The position numbers were made by a program, and so were the translations under genes. Positions 1 through 6,999 of a stretch of DNA of 64,000 bases are shown one piece after another (position 1 is the stretch's first letter; each line of letters begins with the position of its first letter). The notes beneath the pieces are model-generated. The model saw only the letters and a program-made list of their open reading frames with translations, searched no databases and was not told where the DNA came from. Source of the stretch: an uncultured Ruminococcus sp. (GTDB taxonomy: Bacteria > Bacillota > Clostridia > Oscillospirales > Ruminococcaceae); the NCBI GenBank assembly GCA_947629455.1, contig CANRDT010000008.1:1-64000 (forward strand), read 5' to 3'.

Positions 1-576
1 CAGCGGCTTTTCATAATCATGCACCCACTGAATAGACGAACGGAACGAAGCAGTTTCATTTACAATAAATCTTGAGGACAGCTCCTCATCATTATTATAG
101 GTGTATCGTTTAGTATCCTCCGGGATCGCTGCTGCAAGCGCCTCGTGAAAGGTTTTGCCCTTCCAGTAAGGGGATATTTCATTTATTATATACTCTGCGT
201 CCTCATCGGTGATGTCAAATGGCGAGCTGTCACGGGACGGCAGACTTTTTATTGCTTCATCGAGAAAATCCCCGTCAAGCTCCGGGTAAAGAATACCATA
301 CCGCCCGTCTCTGCCCGCTCTGCCTGCTATAAGCTGATCGTCATCTATATAGACAGACGCGTTTTCCGCATAATGATACAGCGCCTTTGCCCAGCGAAGT
401 ATAAGCGGCTGTCCCTCGGTCCGGCGAAACGATTCTGTAAAATACCGTCCTCTTTCAATATCTATCTTCGGACGAGTACCCTGAAATCTCTTCAATATTT
501 TTTGAGTACGCGTCTTAGGCTCGGTCTTATCCTGTTTTATTCTTTTCTCCTGCGGAGATAATTCTATTTGCGGCAT
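1..576 (-). CDS. islA: Isethionate sulfite-lyase-like glycyl radical enzyme, N-terminal part
   Basis: The first 192 codons are present; the rest lies beyond the left edge. The start ATG (574-576) has an AAAGGAG ribosome site 6-7 bases upstream. The translation has blocks such as GRYGILYPELDGD (about residues 92-104) and NETASFRSSIQWVHDYE. I recall these from the isethionate/hydroxypropanesulfonate sulfite-lyase branch (IslA/HpsG) of the pyruvate-formate-lyase family. Those enzymes split the C-S bond of isethionate to acetaldehyde and sulfite, using a glycyl radical installed by a radical-SAM activase. The catalytic Cys and C-terminal Gly loop are outside the window, so the substrate is inferred from N-terminal similarity only. 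Another C2/C3-sulfonate lyase of the same branch is possible; pyruvate formate-lyase itself is unlikely. The gene has its own strong promoter and a putative LysR operator upstream. Confidence 0.72.
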   Translation of the reverse strand, partial: MPQIELSPQEKRIKQDKTEPKTRTQKILKRFQGTRPKIDIERGRYFTESFRRTEGQPLILRWAKALYHYAENASVYIDDDQLIAGRAGRDGRYGILYPELDGDFLDEAIKSLPSRDSSPFDITDEDAEYIINEISPYWKGKTFHEALAAAIPEDTKRYTYNNDEELSSRFIVNETASFRSSIQWVHDYEKPL

Positions 577-685
577 AATATTTCTCCTTTCACATTTGAC
601 ATATGGGATTAGTAGGCTTTTCAATTAAAAAAATAAAGCAATATCCTGCAAAAACATAAGACGTTATATGATACATCTTTCTTTA

Positions 686-714
686 ATTATAACATCGACC
701 GCAGCGTTTGTAAA
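686..714 (-). promoter_or_regulatory. Sigma-A-type promoter for the glycyl radical enzyme
   Basis: On the minus strand, TTTACA (709-714) and TATAAT (686-691) are separated by exactly 17 bases. The start codon lies about 110 bases downstream, leaving an untranslated leader of about 100 bases. It sits in the gap after the LysR gene, so the lyase can be transcribed independently of its regulator. Confidence 0.75.
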
Positions 715-736
715 TTCGTTATTTTTTATCATCGGC

Positions 737-753
737 GATAAGTAACGCTTATC
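737..753. promoter_or_regulatory. Candidate LysR-type operator (T-N11-A dyad)
   Basis: GATAAG-TAACG-CTTATC is a perfect 6-bp dyad. Its inner part ATAAG-N5-CTTAT fits the T-N11-A rule for LysR-family recognition boxes (T739 to A751). It lies 22 bases upstream of the -35 element of the lyase promoter, where LysR activators usually bind, and directly after the LysR stop codon. No T-run follows, which argues against a terminator. Confidence 0.55.
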
Positions 754-761
754 ACACTAAG

Positions 762-1667
762 TCAAAGCTCTTTGTATTTCATAAGCTCATCTAAATATTT
801 TCTTCCGTATGCCGATAGTGTACTTCCTTTTCTTGTTATACAGCCGATGGTAAGCGGATCTTCCTCTTTTAATTTTACAGCCGCAAGTCCCTGCAATATT
901 GCATCAGCTTCCGACAACATTCCCGAACCAATAGAATACCCGTTTAATTCTGCTATCAATTCCATAGTCGCCGCCCTGTCATCGGTTCTTATCATTTTGT
1001 CAAAATCGCGGTCTGCCATTGCCTCTTCCGTGATATAGAAGTTGCTGTCATTGCTCTGGTCAAAGGATATGCAGGGATAGTATTTCATTTCTTCTATGGA
1101 TACCTCATTTCTTCCCGAAACGGGGTGATCCTTCCATACATACACATATGTATCTCTTTTCATAATGGGCGTAAATTCAAGCTGATAGTCGCGTAAAAGC
1201 TTTTTTATCAGCACTTCATTTGAACCCGAAAAGGAAACTATGCCGACCTCGCTTTTCATATTTTTGACGTCTTCAAGCACTTCTTTCGTTTTCGTTTCGT
1301 GAACGTAAAATATATATTTATCGGGCTTGATCTCTCTTATCACATCTGTAAATGCTTTTATCGCAAAGTTGTAATGCTGCGTAGATACAGAAAAATGCTC
1401 TTTATCGCTGTCCTTAGAAAGATACCGCTGTTCTAAAACCTCATACTGACCTACAGCATTCTTGGCGTATGAAAGAAACTCCCTGCCTGCATCGGTAAGC
1501 GAAATGCCTTTATTTGTTCTTTCAAAAATAAGTATACCCAATTCTTCCTCCAGCTCGTGTATGCTTGCTGACAAAGCAGGCTGTGAAACATATAATTTTG
1601 ACGATGCTTCACGCATAGAGGAAGATGCGGCAGTTTCAAGCACATATTTCAGCTGATCTATGTTCAT
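762..1667 (-). CDS. LysR-family transcriptional regulator
   Basis: A 301-residue LysR-type regulator. Residues about 1-60 form the winged helix-turn-helix (YVSQPALSASIHELEEELG), followed by the linker helix and a periplasmic-binding-protein-like effector domain (about 90-295). Length is normal for the family. It has its own consensus promoter and reads toward the adjacent sulfite-lyase-like gene, with a LysR-type dyad in between, so it most likely controls that gene in response to a sulfonate or related signal. The effector is inferred from context only. The HD-domain gene reads divergently from the shared 235-bp upstream region and could also be under its control. Confidence 0.9.
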   Translation of the reverse strand: MNIDQLKYVLETAASSSMREASSKLYVSQPALSASIHELEEELGILIFERTNKGISLTDAGREFLSYAKNAVGQYEVLEQRYLSKDSDKEHFSVSTQHYNFAIKAFTDVIREIKPDKYIFYVHETKTKEVLEDVKNMKSEVGIVSFSGSNEVLIKKLLRDYQLEFTPIMKRDTYVYVWKDHPVSGRNEVSIEEMKYYPCISFDQSNDSNFYITEEAMADRDFDKMIRTDDRAATMELIAELNGYSIGSGMLSEADAILQGLAAVKLKEEDPLTIGCITRKGSTLSAYGRKYLDELMKYKEL

Positions 1668-1717
1668 ACCTTTTCACCTCGCAATATTATATTATTCCTA
1701 TAGATTTAATATCGAAT

Positions 1718-1746
1718 AGTATAACACAAGGTCTTTGATATGTCAA
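1718..1746 (-). promoter_or_regulatory. Promoter of the LysR gene
   Basis: Minus-strand TTGACA (1741-1746), 17-base spacer, TATACT (1718-1723). It lies about 50 bases upstream of the LysR start codon and is back-to-back with the HD-gene promoter (1784-1812). Confidence 0.75.
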
Positions 1747-1783
1747 GAGAGTCGATTTTAAAATAAAAATTACATTAATGCGC

Positions 1784-1812
1784 TTGACAAACAGATAGTA
1801 TGGTGATATAAT
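1784..1812 (+). promoter_or_regulatory. Promoter of the HD-domain gene
   Basis: TTGACA (1784-1789), 17-base spacer, TATAAT (1807-1812): a perfect sigma-A consensus. The transcript would start near 1820, giving a leader of about 80 bases before the ATG at 1903. Confidence 0.85.
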
Positions 1813-1852
1813 TATAATTCATAGAACACTGATATGTTTTATATGTTATTGC

Positions 1853-1867
1853 TACCCGAACCGGGTA
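1853..1867 (+). promoter_or_regulatory. Small hairpin in the HD-gene leader
   Basis: TACCCG-AAC-CGGGTA forms a perfect 6-bp stem with a 3-base loop in the 5' untranslated region. It lies about 30 bases before the AAGGAG ribosome site. No T-run follows, so it is not a terminator. It could affect mRNA stability or bind a regulator; I recognise no riboswitch class. Confidence 0.35.
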
Positions 1868-1902
1868 ATGAAATTAAATTTTCTTGAAAAGGAGTCATAT
1901 AT

Positions 1903-2475
1903 ATGTCAAAAGAGATCACAAGAGATGAGGCTTGGGAACTGCTTTGCGAATGGAACAAAGAGCCGTTTCACCTGCGGCACGCCGTTACGGTTGAGGGCGT
2001 TATGCAGTATTTTGCAAAAGAATTGGGCTATGCCGATGAAGAAAATTTCTGGGGCATCGTCGGTCTGCTGCACGATCTGGATTTTGAAAAATTCCCAAAT
2101 GAGCATTGCATTAAAGAGCAAGAGATACTGCGTGACTTCGGCGCAGAGGAGCGGCTTATCCATGCGGTCGCCAGTCACGGCTATGCGCTGACTGTAGACA
2201 TTCAGCCGGAGCATGAAATGGAAAAAGTTTTGTACGCCGTGGACGAGCTTACGGGGCTTATCGGCGCGGTAGCTATTATGCGGCCGTCAAAAAGCGTGTC
2301 GGATCTGGAGCTTAGATCAGTAAAGAAAAAATACAAAAATGCCAACTTTGCGGCAGGCTGTTCCCGTGAGGTAATAGAACGGGGCGCACAAATGCTCGGC
2401 TGGGAGCTTGACGACCTGATAAGCCGCACGATCCTTGCCATGCGAAGCTGTGAGGAGAAGTATGAAAAGTTTTGA
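1903..2475 (+). CDS. HD-domain phosphohydrolase family protein
   Basis: A 190-residue cytosolic protein. It carries HD-superfamily metal-binding landmarks: an upstream H (LRHAVTVEGVM, about residue 26), the HD pair in GLLHDLDFEKFP (about 55-57) and later His residues (HCIKEQ, VASHG). This resembles the small HDIG-type proteins of Clostridia, which are predicted nucleotide or phosphate-ester hydrolases; the substrate cannot be read from the sequence. The start is set by an AAGGAG site 9 bases before ATG. It has its own consensus promoter, is divergent from the LysR gene, and is followed by an intrinsic terminator at about 2583-2624. Confidence 0.8.
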   Translation: MSKEITRDEAWELLCEWNKEPFHLRHAVTVEGVMQYFAKELGYADEENFWGIVGLLHDLDFEKFPNEHCIKEQEILRDFGAEERLIHAVASHGYALTVDIQPEHEMEKVLYAVDELTGLIGAVAIMRPSKSVSDLELRSVKKKYKNANFAAGCSREVIERGAQMLGWELDDLISRTILAMRSCEEKYEKF

Positions 2476-2582
2476 TACGAAATAAGCTCTTGATTTCCGA
2501 TAAGACGTAGGGTGCATACCGTACAGTGAAATACGCTCAAAAACAGGATAAAAAAATAATTTATCTTGGCTACAAAATTTGA

Positions 2583-2624
2583 AAAAATCTGCTGTCGTTT
2601 TTTGTTCGGCAGCAGATTTTTTAT
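2583..2624 (+). terminator. Intrinsic terminator after the HD gene
   Basis: A stem of about 12 bp (AAAATCTGCTG paired with CAGCAGATTTT, loop about 15 bases) runs into a T-run. It lies about 110 bases after the HD stop codon and may work in both directions because of the flanking A and T runs. It marks the left edge of the accessory island. Confidence 0.7.
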
Positions 2625-2699
2625 TGTTTAGAGGACTTGTAAAAATTCTACTAATTTTAAGAGCTTTTGAGGGAAACAACGTTTTTTTCACGATTACAT

Positions 2700-3149
2700 A
2701 CGCTACAATATGCATTACGTTGAAGAATAGACGCCCGAAAGAGTTCAAAAACTCGTTGACGCTCTTGGCAGGCAGGAAGAACTTTTGAAAGGGAATTGCC
2801 TTGAATATACGGCGGTCAATGTTGTAAAGTCCGGCTTCGATTCGGTTCAAATTGTGGGCAAAACTGCTTATCAGCTTTGCAGAGTGCTGATATTCGCCCT
2901 TCATCATTGCCGTCATACCGCCGCCCATAGCAGGACTGTGTACGGTAATGGACAGCGGAAAGCCCTGAAACTCGCCGACTTTGACGGGAGTATCGGCAAC
3001 CCCATTACACGCCCCATCAGTCCTACAGAAGCAAGACTTAGATTTGACGACCGCAGGAACGAATTACTAAGCAGCGTAAAGTTTTTTGATTTATGTACAT
3101 GGCAGACCGATGACGGTACGGTCTTGCTCTTTTTTACTTTCTCGCCCAT
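2700..3149 (-). pseudogene. Fused relics of a replication initiator and an ICE SNF2-type helicase
   Basis: From the ATG at 3147-3149, the first 50 or so residues (KNFTLLSNSFLRSSNLSLASVGLM begins near residue 22) resemble the N-terminal winged-helix domain of replication-initiator proteins of Firmicutes plasmids and integrative elements. Near 3000 the homology jumps. In another frame the minus strand encodes VKVGEFQGFPLSITV and FAHNLNRIEAGLYNID, which resemble the C-terminal end of the large helicase/methylase proteins of conjugative elements. No intact frame joins the parts. This looks like a deletion scar from a mobile element. Homologies are recalled rather than searched, and the left limit is approximate. 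Confidence 0.5.
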
Positions 3150-3166
3150 TTTAAACCACCTTGTCG

Positions 3167-3415
3167 TTATCTTAACTTCATATTCGGTATACGCAGCTTA
3201 TTTACGGCGTAAGTGCTGCCGTTAATGATGATGATATATTTTTCGTTTTTAAGCTCTGTCAGAGCGTTTCTGACCGTTGGCGGTTTGTCCTGCGGAAATA
3301 AAGAACATATCTCATCAAACGTTCGGTAGTCCATTTCGGAAAAATTCAGCATATTGTCGAGTATCGCATATGCGGGCAGGGAGAGTATGCCGTTATCGTT
3401 CACAAATATTCTCAT
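3167..3415 (-). CDS. Small winged-helix-like protein of mobile-element type
   Basis: Codes for about 82 residues from the ATG at 3415; YAILDNMLNFSEMDYRTFDEIC and a following LTELKNEKYIII beta-wing look like a short winged helix-turn-helix. A good ribosome site (AAGGAGG) lies 20 bases upstream, too far for this ATG. It is well placed for another ATG (3426-3428 region) that is out of frame by one base across an A6 run. Losing one A would give a continuous protein beginning MQKPMRIFVN. The gene may therefore carry a one-base insertion, or use the internal ATG. It stands just upstream of the replication-initiator relic in the same direction. Function unknown. Confidence 0.45.
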   Translation of the reverse strand: MRIFVNDNGILSLPAYAILDNMLNFSEMDYRTFDEICSLFPQDKPPTVRNALTELKNEKYIIIINGSTYAVNKLRIPNMKLR

Positions 3416-3454
3416 AGGTTTTTTGCATAAAAAGACCTCCTTGACTTCATTCTG

Positions 3455-3488
3455 AAAAAGAAAAACGCTCCTCGTTTGTTGAGAAGCG
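3455..3488 (-). terminator. Intrinsic terminator or attenuator upstream of the small winged-helix gene
   Basis: On the minus strand CGCTTCTC-AACAAAC-GAGGAGCG is followed by TTTTTCTTTTT. It lies about 20 bases before the AAGGAGG site of the next gene. A second stem (AGCGGAC/GTCCGCT, about 3521-3557) lies just upstream. It could end an unseen upstream transcript or attenuate the downstream gene. Confidence 0.6.
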
Positions 3489-3593
3489 ATCTGTGTGTAT
3501 TTAATTTTGGGCATAAAAACAGCGGACAGCGCTTCTGTTATGAAACACCGTCCGCTTTTCATTCTGTCAGCAGACTTCTGCCGTATTTTTTGT

Positions 3594-3713
3594 TTTCTAC
3601 CAAGTTTCTACCAACTTTTCAACTATCGGCTTTCTACCGATTTTCTACCAAAAATCTTTAAATCTGCGATTTTTTCGATTTTTCGCTATATCAAGGGTTT
3701 TGGCTTTTCTACC
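3594..3713. repeat. Iteron-like direct repeats of TTTCTACC
   Basis: Five exact copies of TTTCTACC lie in the same orientation at 3594, 3605, 3631, 3642 and 3706. Two pairs are spaced exactly 11 bp apart, one helical turn, and a degenerate copy fits at 3616. The 11-bp period shifts reading frame each time, so these are not codon repeats. They precede, on the minus strand, a winged-helix gene and a replication-initiator relic. This is the usual place for iterons of a plasmid or element replication origin. Confidence 0.5.
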
Positions 3714-3983
3714 ACCTGAAAGCATTGTAAAATACGGGTCTAAATGCTCTTTAATGAACTTTTGTTTAGCTTTAAGTGGATTGGGGTGGGATTATAGCAT
3801 AAAAGCAATAAAACATCAATGTTATTTTTCGCATTTATTCGTTTTTTGTGTGTATTCACAGATAAGAATGTGCTTTTTTGTAAAACATTTCAATTCGCGA
3901 TTTTGATCTGCTCCCCTTTTGTTAGACAATGTGGTATAATAAAAATGGATAATTATATATTTTGTTTAAAAGTAGGAGTAAAA

Positions 3984-5007
3984 ATGCGGTATATAGGTGG
4001 AAAAAGTCTTTTGTTAGAAAACATCAATAATGTTATATCGTCCGAGATAACGACAGTTTCGTCGGTCGTGGATCTTTTTGCAGGCTCCGGAATAGTTTCA
4101 AATTGTTTTAAGTCCAATGGTTATAGAACGATCAGCAATGATTTCCTGTTTTTTAGTTATGTAATGTCCGGAGCATCTATCGGGTTGAACAGGAAACCTT
4201 CTTTCAAGAAGCTGGGCATTGGAGATCCTGTTAGGTATCTGAATGCTTTGACTCTTGCTGACACAAATTTTGAAATAGACCAATGCTTCATTTACAACAA
4301 TTATAGTCCTGTTGGTAATTGTGAAAGAATGTATTTTCAACCCGTTAATGCACTGAAAATTGATATTATCAGGCTGACTATCGAAAAATGGTACACCGAA
4401 GAACTGATTACAGAAAATGAATACTTCTATCTCCTTTCGGCTCTTATTAACGCTGTTCCGTTTGTTCAAACATAACTGGTGTTTACGCTGCTTATCTTAA
4501 ATTTTGGGACGAGCGTACATATAAAACACTTGAATTGACCGAATCTATTATCACAAGCAACGGAAAGAAAAATGAATGTTATAACTTAGATTTTACCGAA
4601 TTATTGTCAAAGAAGTGTGACCTGCTGTATGCCGATCCTCCGTATAATTCAAGGGAGTATCTGCCTAATTACCACATTCTTGAAACTATTGCAAGATACG
4701 ACTATCCGAAATACATGGCGTAACCGGTATGCGAAATTATGATGATCAAAAATCAGTATTCTGCAAGAAAAGCACTGTTGCATCTGCTTTTGAAACGATG
4801 ATAAGAGATTGCCAAAGCAAGTACATACTTATAAGCTATAATAACGAAGCATTACTGTCAACCGAAGCACTTTCCGATATTTGCAGACATTATGCAGTAG
4901 GTGACAGCTTCAAGCTGTTTGAATATAGCTATCGGAGATACAAGAACAAGATCCCTAATAATACAGCAGGACTTAAAGAACAGTTATACCTTTTGAGGAG
5001 GCATTGA
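3984..5007 (+). pseudogene. D12-class DNA adenine methylase, frameshifted twice
   Basis: The reading frame from ATG 3984 shows MRYIGGKSLLLENI and the SAM-binding motif VVDLFAGSGIVSN, then stops at 4473-4475 right after NAVPFVQ. One base out of phase the family sequence resumes (SNITGVYAAYLKFWD) and includes the catalytic motif ADPPYNSREYLPNYH (motif IV, DPPY). It stops again at 4721-4723 in KYMA. The third segment (VTGMRNYDDQKS to 5007) is again one base shifted. Each break is explained by a single lost base. The intact family member transfers a methyl group to N6 of adenine. It abuts the second, intact methylase with one base between, the usual arrangement for asymmetric type II sites that need one methylase per strand. 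Confidence 0.85.
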
Positions 5008-5008
5008 T

Positions 5009-5857
5009 ATGGCTGTTAAAGCACCTTTTAATTATATTGGTAATAAATACAGGATAATAAACTCAATTCAAGAATGCTTTCCTGAACATATAGATACATT
5101 TGTTGACCTGTTTTGCGGCGGCTGCGATGTGAGTATCAATACCGTTGCAAACAATATCTATGCAAATGACATAAATTATCATGTTATTGGAATTCTTCAG
5201 GAGTTTCAGAAGCATGATATTGAATATATTCTTGATTACATTGACAGTACAATAGAAAAATGGCAGCTTAGTAAAACTAATGAAAGTGGTTATAAGGCAT
5301 TTCGGGATCATTATAATCAGACAAAAAATCCACTTGACCTTTATGTGTTGATGTGCTTTAGTTTCAATTATCAGTTCAGATTCAACAGTAGCCACGATTA
5401 TAATAATCCGTTTGGCAGAAACAGAAGCAGTTTTAATGATGTCATGAGAAACAATCTTATTCTTTTCAAGAGGCAGATCAATGACATTCATTTTACTTCA
5501 TTGGATTTCAGTGATTTCAATTATGATATTCTTCATACCGGTGATTTCTTATATGCAGACCCGCCATACTTTCTGACCTGTGGCAGTTATAACGATGGAA
5601 AAAGAGGATTTCGTGGGTGGACGGAAAAAGACGACCTTGACCTTATGCGTATCCTTACAGATTTATCAGACCGTGGTGTCAACTTTGCTCTGTCTAACGT
5701 TATCGAGCATAAAGGCAATACCAATGATGTTTTGATAGAGTGGATAGCTGACAATAGCTATACCGTACATGGGATAAACTTCAATTATAATAATTGCAAT
5801 TACCATACGAACAATCGTGAAAATGTGACTAAAGAGGTTTTGATAACGAACTACTGA
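5009..5857 (+). CDS. D12-class DNA adenine methyltransferase
   Basis: Intact at 282 residues. Landmarks are PFNYIGNKYRII at the N terminus, the SAM motif VDLFCGGCDVSINT (about residues 31-44), and catalytic motif IV ADPPYF (about 185-190). It belongs to the MboIA/Dam-like D12 class that makes N6-methyladenine. GAGG in the end of the preceding gene serves as ribosome site. It follows the disrupted sister methylase and precedes a restriction-gene stub and a HARE-HTH gene. It may now act as a solitary methylase. The recognition sequence cannot be read from the protein. Confidence 0.88.
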   Translation: MAVKAPFNYIGNKYRIINSIQECFPEHIDTFVDLFCGGCDVSINTVANNIYANDINYHVIGILQEFQKHDIEYILDYIDSTIEKWQLSKTNESGYKAFRDHYNQTKNPLDLYVLMCFSFNYQFRFNSSHDYNNPFGRNRSSFNDVMRNNLILFKRQINDIHFTSLDFSDFNYDILHTGDFLYADPPYFLTCGSYNDGKRGFRGWTEKDDLDLMRILTDLSDRGVNFALSNVIEHKGNTNDVLIEWIADNSYTVHGINFNYNNCNYHTNNRENVTKEVLITNY

Positions 5858-5869
5858 TCGGAGGATATT

Positions 5870-5989
5870 ATGGCTGAAAAAAGAACTTTTGGGTGGGTAC
5901 AAGAAGCATACACAATATCAAATCTCAAAAATGTTGTGAGGGCATTTGTCCTTGATTCAGCGGTCAATAAAAAAATTGTGAGAAGATAA
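5870..5989 (+). pseudogene. 39-codon stub, probably 5' end of a restriction endonuclease gene
   Basis: A GGAGG site precedes ATG 5870 and the frame ends at 5987-5989 after only 39 codons (MAEKRTFGWVQEAYTI is the start). This opening resembles N termini I recall from restriction-enzyme genes beside paired adenine methylases, but a full gene would be several hundred codons. Sequence after the stop shows no continuation in other frames before the next gene at 6035. It is most simply the head of a deleted nuclease gene. A genuine short peptide is possible but less likely. Confidence 0.45.
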
Positions 5990-6034
5990 AATACCGAGAA
6001 ACATAAGGACGATACAATAAGAGAGGTTGATATT

Positions 6035-6970
6035 ATGTCATATACTTTTTTAGATCTTGCTGTAGAAGTAATTAAAATGCAGAACAAGCCGATGTCTGTT
6101 TACGAAATTTGGAATAAAGCAGTTGAATATGATCTGCACAAGAAACTACCTAAATTCGGAAAGACACCTGAGCAAACACTTGGAGCAAGAATATATGTCA
6201 GTATAAAACAAGGCGGTGATGACAGCCCATTTATTCAGTTTTCAAAAAGACCGGCGCTGTTCTATTTAAAAGAACTTACCGCACCTTCAACTCCTGTGCC
6301 GGAACCTGTTACCGAGGAAAAGCCTTCATATAAGGAAAGAGATTTACATAAAATACTGTCATCGTTCGTTTTCTCGGACTCACATTTTAAGAGCTATACA
6401 AAGACAATATATCATGAAGCATCTAACAAAAAGAAAAAAGGGAAGAACGAGTGGCTGCACCCTGATATTGTAGGTATTCGCTACCCATTTGACGATTTTT
6501 GTGAAGATACTCGGCATCTTATGAATGCAATGGCTCATAGCAAATGCAAGATCTTTTCATTTGAATTAAAGCATTCTATCGACTTCTCCACTTTAAGAGA
6601 GTATTTTTTTCAGGCAGTATCTAATTCAAGTTGGGCAAATGAAGGGTATCTTGTAGCGCTTAAATACGATCAGGATCCCGATTTTATGGACGAACTCAGA
6701 CGGCTTAACAGTGCCTTTGGAATAGGTTTCATAAAACTCAACATTGAGGATTATACTCAAAGTGAGATACTGCTATCAGCAAAAGAAAATGAGCTTGATT
6801 GGAATACCATTGATCGTTTGTGTGAAGAAAATCCTGATTTTAAAGCTTTCATTAACACTATAACATCGGATTTGGTAGTCGATAAAATGCGTAACTCTAA
6901 CGATTTTGATACGGTATTCTCTACAGATGAAGAGTTTCAGGAATATGTTAAGGAGAAACATATTGGATAA
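6035..6970 (+). CDS. HARE-HTH domain protein, HrgA-like, of a restriction locus
   Basis: 311 residues. The N-terminal 75 form a HARE-HTH (HB1/ASXH) module (FLDLAVEVIKMQNKPMSVYE, then TLGARIYVSI and RPALFYL), a DNA-binding fold found in chromatin and restriction proteins. After a Pro-rich linker (about 88-105) comes a domain with WLHPDIVGIRYPF, FSFELKHSID and SNSSWANEGYLVAL. The D...ELK spacing resembles a PD-(D/E)XK nuclease core. The architecture matches HrgA of Helicobacter pylori, which replaces a restriction gene in the hpyIII locus. Here too it follows adenine methylases. Nuclease activity is an inference. Confidence 0.7.
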   Translation: MSYTFLDLAVEVIKMQNKPMSVYEIWNKAVEYDLHKKLPKFGKTPEQTLGARIYVSIKQGGDDSPFIQFSKRPALFYLKELTAPSTPVPEPVTEEKPSYKERDLHKILSSFVFSDSHFKSYTKTIYHEASNKKKKGKNEWLHPDIVGIRYPFDDFCEDTRHLMNAMAHSKCKIFSFELKHSIDFSTLREYFFQAVSNSSWANEGYLVALKYDQDPDFMDELRRLNSAFGIGFIKLNIEDYTQSEILLSAKENELDWNTIDRLCEENPDFKAFINTITSDLVVDKMRNSNDFDTVFSTDEEFQEYVKEKHIG

Positions 6971-6999
6971 AATGAATTCACTTCAACAGAGGATAGGTT

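Noticed and set aside
145-561. A 138-codon plus-strand frame at the left edge
   Set aside because: The opposite strand codes for a clear glycyl radical enzyme N terminus with ribosome site and promoter.
1853-1867. Riboswitch in the HD-gene leader
   Set aside because: Only a 15-base hairpin is present; no larger conserved fold or expression platform.
2317-2928. A 203-codon minus-strand frame as one intact protein
   Set aside because: Its right part is a helicase relic, but the rest runs through the terminator and back over the HD gene, so it is not one real gene.
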